A stretch of DNA of 64,000 nt from Gorsachius magnificus (lineage: Eukaryota > Chordata > Aves > Pelecaniformes > Ardeidae). Shown here piece after piece: positions 51,641 to 62,000 of the stretch. The translations under genes and the position numbers were made by a program. Under the pieces are notes generated by a model. That model was not told the origin of the DNA. It ran no database searches and was given only the letters and a program-made list of their open reading frames with translations. Numbering within the stretch: position 1 is the first letter of the stretch; the number at the start of each line of letters is the position of its first letter. The stretch spans positions 74,428,255 through 74,492,254 of the forward strand of contig CM067084.1 of the NCBI GenBank assembly GCA_034008185.1. The letters run 5' to 3'.

Positions 51641-54063
51641 CATGACTGGTAGCTTGAAAATGCGGGAAAATGCACTTCTGAGGATGCACTCGAACTGAGC
51701 TTGAAATCATATGGTACACTAGGCTTAAATTGCAGCTAGGATGAGCGATAGTTTCTTCTAAGGCCAAATATATAAAAATAGGGATGGGGAATCACTGAAC
51801 AGACGTGTGGAGAGATGGTAGTGGCTCTTCCGCAAACGGAGATCTGTTAAGAGCAAGCATCTGTCAGGAGCCATAGCTACACTTCAGCTTGCTTTGGGGC
51901 AGGGGAAAAGGCTGGCTGGCTCCCACAGTCCTTTTCTGCCCCATTTTCCTTTGGATCTGTGCAACTTGCATCTCCAAGCTAGCCTGAAAGTCAAAAGGTA
52001 AATAACTGCTGGAGGAAGAGGAGTTGAGAAGAACGTAGCGAGGAAAGCACTCTGGAGCAGAGGTGGGAGCTCCCAGCGCGTGGTTCAACTGTAATCTATA
52101 GATCCTATTCAGAGCTGATATTTGCTAGAATTCAGTCCCCTACGTTGTCAGCTTGGGCTAAATCATCTTTCTGAAAAACCTAAGTACATATTTGTCCGTA
52201 TCCAAGTCCATTCTGGTGGGGTGGTGCTTGGTGAATTGACATTTACTTTCAAGCTGCAGGTAAAGATGCTGATTGTCGGTGGATGTAAAGCTAGCCCCTG
52301 CCGAACCTCTGAGAACGCAAGGGCTTGCTGGAAAGTCCTCGGTGGTGGCTGGCAGATGCCAGAATAATTTTTCTCAAACTGTTCACTTTGTTTATTTTGC
52401 AAACTATATGGTGTTTGTTTTTAAAAGTACCAGAGTAGAGACCTGTGTGCGTGCACAGTGGGCTTTCACAGCAGGGCTCATCCTCTCCTTGGAAATCACC
52501 CAGCGCTGCTCCGCAGATCACCTGGGGTGTTTCCTTCAAGGCCTTGTCCTTCAAAGAGGTTTGCTGGCTGGGTTGGTGGCATGTGCGCTTCACCTTGCAA
52601 AGGGACCTGGTCCAGGACCTGTGGGCAGCCACTTCCGCCGCGTCTCCGCGTGCCTTTTCCTCAGTATTATTAAGGACCAGCACCAAAGGGTCGGGATCTG
52701 GGACCCTGCCACTGTGGCTGCTCGGACCCCTTGGTGGAGCTTGTTTGTTGATTAATGCACACAAAATACAGTTTCAGAGGAGCGTTGCTACCATATGCTT
52801 AGCAGCCCACTCTGGTGTGTTTTCAAAGTGGGTTTTGACATCAGTTGTTTTGGAGTTTGTGTGTAATGAACATCATCCAAGTTGCTGCTCCCACCACCAT
52901 CTGGTCAGCACAGTAGTCGTCGGGTGCTTTTACTATCTGCAGCTTCTCTGACCCACCCAGCAGTACTGCTTTTATGGGGTTTTTTGCTATTGTAAAGTGA
53001 CTTAGAGATCTATGCTGCGAGTGATTTGAGCTGGGAAAGTGTTGCATGAGCTCTATGGGAACAAGTTTCAAACTTCTTGAAAGCAGCATTTCACTTCCTA
53101 AGCTCTTTAAAACCCAAACCATGAGATTCAATGTTTCACGATGTCTCCATTTGGACAAAGAGTGGTGGTGTCCTGGTTCAGGTAAGTTTGTCTGATGTGA
53201 GTGACGATGTGAATTTAAAGTGAGGGCTGTTATGTTGGGTACTCAAAACTCGTGTCCCACTTTCCAGCACAGACTTGGCTGAACTCCTCCCTGTGGCAGC
53301 GTGGAGCGAGAACGTATTCCGGGAGCACTCAGCTATGGACCGGTGTGATGTTCAGCTGTCCCAGATGCCTTCCCTTTTTTTTTCTTTACTCTTCCCTGCT
53401 TCATCTTACAGCTACTCTACGTCAGGTTTGAGATGCCGAATGGGTTTCTGGAAGCGTCAGAGCTGTGGCTCATGGCTGGGTAGCTACAGCAAGGGAAAGG
53501 GCTGTGCTTGCAGCCCTTACTTGTGTGCTGTAGCAACAGGATTGCTCATCAAAATACAGGGCTGCTCACATCTCAGGGAAGCAGATGTTCTTCAAAACCC
53601 TCATAATTCTCAGACAGAAGAAGAGGGAGATCTTGGAAAAGAGAGTCAGAGAATGTCTGTACTGTCTGCAGCTTTTGCTTTTTTGCAGCTAACGAGGCTT
53701 TGGTCCCGCACACGATGACCTGATTTTGCTGCATGACCCTGCTTCATCTTCCCAACAGCTCTTCCCATGCACTGAATGGAATGTGTTCCTGCAGAGGATG
53801 GAGCATGTCGCTACATGAGTGGAGAACCCTGCATAATGCAGAAGGGTGCATGAGAGCAAATTATGAGTCTGTGGGCAGCCTCGTGTTTGCTATTCGCTCA
53901 TCCTGAGGGACTTGGCAATTTTCGTCTCCCTTTAACACACAGTTTTAAAAACATTATGTGATACAACTCCTCCACTGAAAAAAAAATATGAAAACGTTCT
54001 CATTCTCCAGATTTGGTCATCGGCGTAGCCATGATCTCAAGGCCCACAACAAAGTCATTCGCT

Positions 54064-54095
54064 ATGCGAGCTAACAGCCATGCAAGCTAACAGCC
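54064..54095 (+). repeat. 16-bp tandem duplication
   Basis: ATGCGAGCTAACAGCC (54064-54079) is followed directly by ATGCAAGCTAACAGCC (54080-54095), with a single G/A difference. Confidence 0.9.
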
Positions 54096-54728
54096 TACTA
54101 CTTTGTTTATTGTCTGATAACTTGGATCAAATAGAGGAGAAATAAAAGCATGTTTTGCAGATGTCTTCATAGCTTTTTACTTACCAGGAAAGCAATGTCT
54201 GTGCCTAAGGAGCATGGATTTTTTTAAGTCTGGCTATTACAAGATGATCTAGTTCTGGTTTTTACCTTAGGCTCGTTAGCATCCCTAATGCCTCCCCATC
54301 CCCATCAAGCCATTCTGTCCCCCACACTGCTCAGGTACATCCATCATCATCTCAGGTTGGAAAATCATGTCCAGAGCTGGTTTGTCGGGTTTTGGGTGGT
54401 ACGTGCATTATCCCGGCAGCAGCAGGGTGCTGCTGAAATATTTACAGAGTTGAGACGCTAAAATCTCCAATCTCAAGGAAGAGTTGACAAACCAGTGTGT
54501 TTTTCCAGCCCTTATGGCAAGGTCAAAATTGGATGAAATTTTACAGGACTCACAGATGCTGATTTGTGACACCAGCTTCGTGTCGATGACAGTAACCCTG
54601 ACAAAGGCCCTAGAGGTGCTAAGGCTTCTTAGCTAGGTGATCGGTGGTTTGGTTTGGTTGTTTAATTGAGCAAAGCATCATAATTTTTTTTCCTTATCTT
54701 CGTATGAAGAGTGATGAACCAAGTTAGC

Positions 54729-54759
<31 letters not shown>

Positions 54760-54760
54760 A
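54729..54760. repeat. T11-A21 homopolymer junction
   Basis: Eleven T bases are followed directly by twenty-one A bases, which can snap back as a hairpin. Possibly slippage growth of an A-tail, but no retroposon body is recognisable next to it. Confidence 0.85.
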
Positions 54761-55569
54761 TGGAAGGAATCAACCCAAAGCAAATGCCTGACATGGAAGA
54801 ACTTCAGCCTGAACACCTTTAAGCTGCTGGAAGCAAGTCTAAAATCAGGATCTTGTACTGGAAAATGTTGGGTGACCTGATCTTGGAGTTCTTCTCCATC
54901 ATGCAAGGCAAGGTGAGTGTGTCTGACTTTTCTGTCTAATGTGAATGTTCTGCTTTCAAATGCCATTATCCTGGAGTCTGTCTGGGGCAAGTGAGAAAAT
55001 GGGGACAAAAACAAAGAGGGGAAAACCCACAGAAATTAACAGGAAGAGAAATTTTGAATAGGGGAAAAAAATCTAATATAGGAGATCATTATTTAAAGGT
55101 GTTTCTATCAGTCTACCTTAGTCAGGGCTAGTGGGAATGGCTGGGCTAGTCTTTAGGCACCAGCCTGTTTGAGTTCTCACCAAGAAAAGTTTCCTTAAAC
55201 CATTGCTCTTGAGGAAAAGAATGTGATTTTAGCCCATAAGCAGGAAAGGACTGGGGCTGTAAGTCTTGTTTGTGCATACACAAAGCTATCTAGACCTTGA
55301 ACTCCTGAAGATGTGTATCTGTCTTGCATGGTAAGAGCTGTTCAGAATGGTAGCAGTGACCATAGAGGCTCTCGGGCAGGAAAAGAGCGACTCCTAAGCA
55401 TCATTTTTTTGGGGCTAGCTAATTTGCCTAACGCTGCATTTTCACACGCTCTGGTATTCGGTTACACCTGTTCCTAAATCCACTTGCAAATGGCAACATC
55501 CAACCTCATTTCCACACATTCCTTTAAACTTCCCTCACACTAAGGGCTCTGCCCTGATGATCTGTTTCC

Positions 55570-55591
55570 TTTTTTTTTTTTTTTTTTTTTT
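55570..55591. repeat. Poly-T run (22 T)
   Basis: Twenty-two consecutive T bases. On the - strand this is a poly-A and could be the tail of an old antisense retroposed sequence, but no such body is recognised at higher coordinates. It sits at the edge of the GC-rich block. Confidence 0.85.
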
Positions 55592-55689
55592 CTTGGGTGC
55601 TTTTATAAGCCAAGCAAACCGAATTGCTGGAGAAGGGCTGAGCCGGGAGCACCTTGAGTGCTCCCCAGCCGGGCAGATGCCCAGCTAGG

Positions 55690-55830
55690 GGGATACAGCT
55701 TGAATATGCAAGCGGAGCGAGCCAGACGTGGGGACAAAAGGCTGATATAATCCATTTTGCACAAGGCCAGCTGTTCAGCTGCGGGGCGGCCCCGCTCCCC
55801 CCATGGATAGTTATGCAAATGGAAGGGGGG
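55690..55830. promoter_or_regulatory. Candidate regulatory element with octamer motif
   Basis: The stretch contains the POU octamer ATGCAAAT (55813-55820), an E-box CAGCTG and an AATCCATTTTGCAC string (about 55750) inside non-repetitive sequence. This motif set is common in developmental enhancers. There is no conservation test, so confidence is low. Confidence 0.2.
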
Positions 55831-56141
55831 GCACAGGCAGGCAGCTGGGCCACCGGCTGAAGCGGTAAGCTGGGCTTTGTAACGTGGGCTTGCTCGTTAG
55901 CTGGGCCATTGCGTGTGCCCACCGTGCTTCGGGACAGGGCTTGCCACTCGCCAGCTGAAACTTTACCTTTGGCACCGCAACGGGGCATGCACAAAAGCTC
56001 CAAGTTGTTTAAAGGGAGGGGTGGGAAATGCTGGTCCCCAAGGGCAGTGCAAATGGCCTTTGCAAGGGGGTCTGAGGAACTGCCCCTGCCCGCAGCCCTG
56101 CTCCTCCTCCCCTCATCTCTTCTGTGCAATGAGGAAGGTTT

Positions 56142-56170
56142 TGCCTGAAACCAGGCACAGAGGTATAAAA
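56142..56170 (+). promoter_or_regulatory. Possible TATA-box promoter motif with adjacent hairpin
   Basis: TATAAAA at 56164-56170 sits in a GC-rich setting, 6 bases after a perfect 6-bp inverted repeat (TGCCTG / CAGGCA with a 4-base loop, 56142-56157). It could be the promoter of an unannotated transcript on the + strand. No coding exon follows convincingly, so it may be fortuitous. Confidence 0.15.
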
Positions 56171-59013
56171 GACGGTGATGTTTTGACAAGCAGCCAGGAT
56201 CCAGCACAGCAGACTGACTTGTACCACATCGTTGCCCCCCATTTTAAGCCCCCCGATGAAGCACTGGGGTTCACAGGGTGGTGTACCCACCTGTCCTTAT
56301 TGCCCTGGTGTCAGATTTGTTCTGCAATGAGGGGGGAAAGCTCCAGGTTCACACCGTGTTTGGGAGAGAGCCGGGTGGGTTGCGATGCAGCCGACGTCGG
56401 CTGGCTTCAGCCCAGCTCCCACGGCGGGGCATAGGGGTTTGCAGCAGGGGTAGCTGCATCCCACCGCTGGGCTGTGAAATGGGGCCTCAGCTTTGGAGAG
56501 GCTCCCCTTGTTGGGGAGCAAGGGCTGGTGCCCCCAACCAGGGAGTGGGGCAGCCCCAGCATCAGGCACCTCTGTGGGTACAGGAGGGGACATCAGCCTG
56601 CACATCTGTCCGGGCTCCACGGTGCCCGTGGTGGGGAGGGCTGTGGCAAAGCTGAGGTCTGGCATCCTGCAGCATTGCTGGGGCATGGACTTGACAGCCC
56701 TGGGCTGGGCTGAAGCAGGGTCAGGATGGCCCACAGACACCTTTTACGGAGAGCATCTGCCCCTTCCCTCCTCCCTACCTGTTTCCAGAGCTTTCTCAGC
56801 CATGGTTGCTGCAGGAGGGGACTGGGCAAGAGCGCTGCACCGCTGTGTGCTGGCACCAGTGCCTGCAAGCGCCTGTAGCCCTCTCTCCCCTTAACCTCAT
56901 CTGCTGGGCGCTGGCCCTGCTGTGGGCTTGCTGGTCCCCAACAGTTGTTGCAGAGATGTTGGTTGAGTTTCTCATCCTTTGCCAAACAGGCATCGGTGCC
57001 TGGGAGCACTCACCGTTTAAGCCAGTGGCAAAAGCTCCCCAGAGGTGCACACTGTGGGTGGATGCACTGCACCGGCACCTCTCACCTTGCCATTGCACCT
57101 GCGTGCTTGCAAAGCACATGGCTCCTGTACAAGCCATTCCTGGGAAGCACAGCATACTCTGCAGCCGACAGAACCCCAATGTGTGGTGCTATGGGTGGCC
57201 TGAGGGTGGGAGGCAGGGATGCTTGGCCCTTGGTGCAGCCAGGGCTACAGTCACATGGATTCCCTGCATCCTTCTTTTGGGCAGAGGTGGGAGCGGGGCT
57301 GGAAAAATATGAAGGGCATTTTGTCTGGCTGATGTCTGAGCACAGTTTCAGGGTCTGGGACTTCAGGCAGTGTTGAAATCCACCCCTGCAAAGTTTGAAC
57401 TGCAATTAGTCGTGGAAATCATCAGGCTCTTGAATGCTGACCTGTGTTGTTGAGAGGGGGGGGAGTTAGAAGGGACTGACAGGCAGCGGGGGTTCGTGGC
57501 GGGTGGGGGGAAGCAGCTCGTCATGGCAAGATGTTTTGCGGGGAGGAAGGCTGTCTTGGAAAGGCAGGTTGGCAGATGGGTTTCCAAAGCCAAAGGAAGA
57601 CAGTGGATGAATGGAAGAGCAATTTAAGCCACTGAAGCAGGTTTGAGGGGTGCAACCCACAGAGGAATTTACTGCGCCTGGCAGCAGTGTTGGCTGTGTG
57701 TGGCAACACTTTTAAGTGTGTGGCGGATCTTATTCTCCCATGTTCTTCCCATCCTAAATGCTTGAGTAACTTCATGCATGGCTCAGCCCTCTCCTATCTG
57801 TGCCCTGGAGCCACTGCTGGGCAGACACCCCATCGTCATCTGCAGGGAGAGGGCCTTTTTCTCCAGAACGACCCTTTTTGACTTGTCAGGTGTTTGAAAC
57901 CTGACTCATTCTCCATTTCTCACTCCTCCACCAGAAAATTGGTGCTTCTGTTGATGTTAATGCTTGCAAATAGCTTTTGTTGTCTAATTTTAATGCCTTT
58001 TGCAAGTAGTACATCTAAAAATGTAACTGATTCCTATGGAGATAGCCCAGGCTACTGGGAAAACAATGTGCCTTCCTAGGATGTCTTTACTGCCTGGTAA
58101 AAGTTGTTGAATGTTTTTAGTAAAATATATTTAGAGTCACAGTTAGTTGTTTTTTGGTTTTTTTTTCTTCCTCTCCTTTGTAAGTGAAATGGAAGGTCTG
58201 ATTAGTGGAGAAATCCAGTATTTCCCTAATGACGTTAAGCGATTAGGTGAAGAAAATTCATGACCATTAACGTGTCCTGGCCTAAACGCTCCACATGGCG
58301 GCCTGCGCTTCCCAGGCTGGGAGCAATGCAGCCTCCTGGCCATCATGTTTTTCATCAGGGATAGAAGTATCCTTATTTTACCGACAACAGGACTGCCAGG
58401 ATGATTCTGAGCTGTGGATGGCAAGGGAGGACTTCCTCCAAGGAGCTGTGCTTTCCTGTTTACACCTGACCAGACACTACAATACCAATATACACAATTT
58501 CCACTACTTTCTTGTACAATCTGGGGTCTGCGCTCAAGTCCTGTGCTTGATCTAATTGTTGGGACTATACCTTAAAACTGATGAGGGAGCCTGCGGCAGT
58601 GCTGGAGATGGACACAAGGCTGCTCGGGTCTTCCTCCCGTGTTGCCCCCACTGCTGCATGGTCCTGGAGAGCTGGTCCGCGGGGCTTTTAACAACAGACA
58701 TGTTCTCTCACCTGGTTTTCCCGGCAGGACCCATGTGCTAAAACACCTTTTGCACCTTGGTTGCGGCCACTTTCTATAACCGTAATGCAATGCACCCCAA
58801 ATAGAGTTGCTGTGCCGTTTTGTAGCCTGGTTAATTTTTTAATTTTCCTGCTCTGGCAGGAGGCTGACAAGGGCCGTCTCCTTTATGCCTGCTCAGCCTC
58901 AGCCGGGCAGGGATTTCGGTTGAAGCAGTTTAACGAACGTCAGCGCTGGCCTCATTGTGCCGCATTGTTTTTGTGGGTGTCTGCACCTTTCAAGCGAGTT
59001 CCAATTAGAAGGT

Positions 59014-59028
59014 GGGGGGGGGGGGGGG
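59014..59028 (+). repeat. Poly-G run (15 G)
   Basis: Fifteen G bases are followed by a purine-rich GA stretch to about 59050. G-quadruplex potential; length likely variable. Confidence 0.9.
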
Positions 59029-62000
59029 AGAAGGGAGGGAAAGAAAGGAAGTAAATAGAGGCAAAATGATTCAGCTTTCAGCAAATCTGCAGCCTGCTTA
59101 TCAGACAGATGGAGCCACGTAGCTGATGGCTTTGCTGCAGCCTGGCCCCCGAGCAGGTGGGTATTTTGGAAACGATGAGCAGTTTGCCCCGCTAATTCGC
59201 GGCCGCGCAGCTTACACCGGACATATGTTGATTACAACTTGACTCGGCTCCCGCTGTTGCAGGAATCGGAACGTGTTCCCCCCTTCCCCACCGGCTTTAA
59301 AAAGAAATTGCTGGAATAAAAACAAAGAGAAAGTTACAGACACTTGTTGCGTTGGAGTGGGAAGGACAAACGAGGGTTCAGAACCACCCGGAGAACAATT
59401 TCCCTTAAGTACTAATTGCTAAGTGCCTTTCATTAAGAGACCATCGTGGCTGTCCCAGCAGCATTTTGAACATATATGCAGATGGGCAGATGGCCCTTTG
59501 CTGTAGTACAGGCAGACGCATCCAGTGTTACAGATGGATTATTATGTTGATTCATTGCTAAAAGAAAAACTTATCTCACAATAGGGCATTCGTTTGAGCA
59601 TGGTTCCTCCTCGAGCTTATGTTTCTCCTCAGTTTGAAAACAAAGATTTCAGTCAGCAAGGCTAGTGTTTCCCCTTCTGCGCTGCAAAAAGAGAAAGAAA
59701 AACAGTTTAAGAGCCTGTCTAAGTGTAAAATGGTCCTTTTGGGAACTCAGAAGATGCTTTATGACTTCAACTGCTGCTGGGCAGGGAGGGCACCTTTGGT
59801 AAGTGGTGTTTACTCCTCATCTTTCTAACCCACACTAAGCTGTGATTCACAGGTCGAGTCCTCCCATATCACTGGGTTAGGAGGAAGATCTGGGATAGAT
59901 GCATCGTGTTGTCCTCATGGAAGACGAATTGGTTTGAAGCTGAAGGTAACTTGCCCAGAAGATGATATTTTAGCCTCAAGCACCAGCATGACTGTTGGAT
60001 TGGTGGATACCCAATACACGCTCCACCACTACGGTGGGATGAACATGGTATTTCCACAATGAATGCTGAGATGTGTTTGTAAAGTCTGCGTGGTATCTTG
60101 CTGAGCTATTTTAAAGGATAACTTGTGCAATGGAGGGGTGGGGAAGGCAGAGGCAATGTGAGGCCTGCCCCATCCCAGGTCCAAGAGGAACAAGGCAAGG
60201 AAGCAGGTTGGATGGTTGGATTGTGGCAGATCATAGCTCTCCTTGGGCTGGTGCCAAAACCAGCTTCTGGCTGCTCCATGGTGATCGTCCCGGGCTGCAC
60301 ATTTTGTGTCACAGTCTTGTAAAAGGTAATTCTTTTCCCTGGGACATCCTTCATGGGACACTAGAGCAGTGGGGGTAGGAGAGTCAAGTAACAGCCTCTA
60401 GAGTCGCTTGTCACCAGCTATTGTGACAAGAATAGAACTCTTGTTTTACCCTGTTCCCCCAAAAAAAAGGAGGGAGGGAAAAGAAATCTCATTTTCTGCT
60501 TGATCATGGTATCTTGATGCTGAATTTGTATCCATTAGAGAAACTAATCTCCTGCTTGTTATCTACCCAGCCTTTGTAACTTGGTAGTGTCGTCCTGAGC
60601 AGAGCTCTACCAGAGGTTTGGCCGACAAGAGAAAAGTAAACAGAAGATGAACCTGGAGATATGAAATCTGGAGCTACATCTGCTGCAAGCAAGGTTATTC
60701 TAAAGCTGACTGGCATTGCAGGCTTCAATAACAAAGCAGCAGCAGAAGGTCCCAAAAATGAGAGCAGAAGTTGCCCCACAGCTGAGATACGTGCCACTGC
60801 AGTTGTGTCACTCTCTAGTAACAGCCTGTCCTGAGATCACACCTTTTCTCTCCCTCTTTGCCAGGTGTGGTTTAACACACTTGTTGCCCCAGGGAGGTCT
60901 GGGGAGGTAAAAATCCAAATAAAGGGGGCAGTTGCGTGCCAAATGCTGAAAATGAACCTCAGGTGATGGCTTCGGTTTGCCAGTTGCTACCTGGGCAGGC
61001 ATGCCTTCCATTCAGGCTTGATGTGGGATTTCTGGGTTTCAGATGTGTCTGGACAGTCATTAAACATCAAGTGTCTGGTTCATGGCTTGCCCCAGTGATA
61101 TCTGCTCAAGGTTTGGGTCCTACCATCCCCTCCAATACCATGCGTGGGGCTTGGTGGTGTTCTGTAAGGGTGGAAGCTGCTGGGGACTCCAATGTATGAT
61201 GAAAGCCTGCAGATAAGAGAGATCTCCAATGAATCAGCAGAACAGTATCTGTGGTTGCAGAACAGACAACCACGGAAGCCAGCAGAATTTAGGATAGACA
61301 CACATATAAAATACTGGGAAAAAATGGTTGCATAACATGAAGTAACGTTACACAACGCAGGGAATGGGCTATAGTCCTTAAAACAGGAAATGACCTTTTG
61401 GTTTTAGTTTCTGAATGGCATCGACTGGCATTATGCAACGGTTGATCTGTTCGACCAGCCAGATCGGACAGGGGAGTTGATATTTACCTACAGCCTGAGG
61501 ATGTGAATCATCAAATAATATTTGCAAGGCAGTTGGAGGACTTTGGGTGAGTGGCTCTGCAGGTACAAAGATACAGGTTGCAGTCTCCTCACCATCAGCC
61601 AACGCAGCAGCAAGTGCCTCCACATGTCTGCACACATCCACACGTGCCCACAAATGGCTTTCCTGGAGGAACCGCGTGGATTCAAATGGGCCAGAAACAC
61701 AGTTCATGGTTAATTAGTTAGCCTTACCCTAAAAACGCCTTACACCTAGGAGACGTTGTGGTCATGCTACGGATACATTTGTGATATTGAAAGAAGGGAA
61801 TGATTTTTGTACTGGCCATATGAGGCCAGGCTGGATGACTGCTGTGGATCTTCTCGGCCTCTGTTTCAGTGAGTGCATCCTGTCAGAGCATGAAAGTGTA
61901 TTTGCTTGAATATGCCAGCTCTATCTAACACCACTAACTTTGGTGGTCCTCACCTCCTCCGGCGGTCTGATGCTACCAGCGTGATGCTATTTCCCAGGCT

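Larger units (their letters stand above)
51641..55569. other. Intergenic, no gene seen
   Basis: No gene recognised. At 52.3-52.95 kb overlapping open frames of 157-168 codons exist on both strands, but none looks like a known protein or has exon-like boundaries matching a family. Short repeats at 54064 and 54729 are listed separately. Confidence 0.5.
55592..59013. other. Intergenic GC-rich block, chance ORFs only
   Basis: From about 55.6 to 57.7 kb the sequence is visibly richer in G and C, so stops are rare and long overlapping frames appear on both strands. Examples are 55524-56207 on the - strand (227 codons), 55913-56434 on the + strand and 56806-57312 on the + strand. None resembles a known protein, and competing frames cover the same bases, so I do not call a gene. 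After about 57.7 kb composition returns toward the AT-rich background. Confidence 0.5.

Noticed and set aside
55524..56207. 227-codon antisense open frame
   Set aside because: It lies in a GC-rich block where stops are rare, overlaps a 173-codon frame on the other strand, ends in a lysine run from the poly-T tract, and resembles no known protein.
59097..59111. GATA/E-box composite (CTTATC followed by CAGATG)
   Set aside because: The spacing does not match the known TAL1-GATA composite arrangement, so it is no more than two short motifs by chance.
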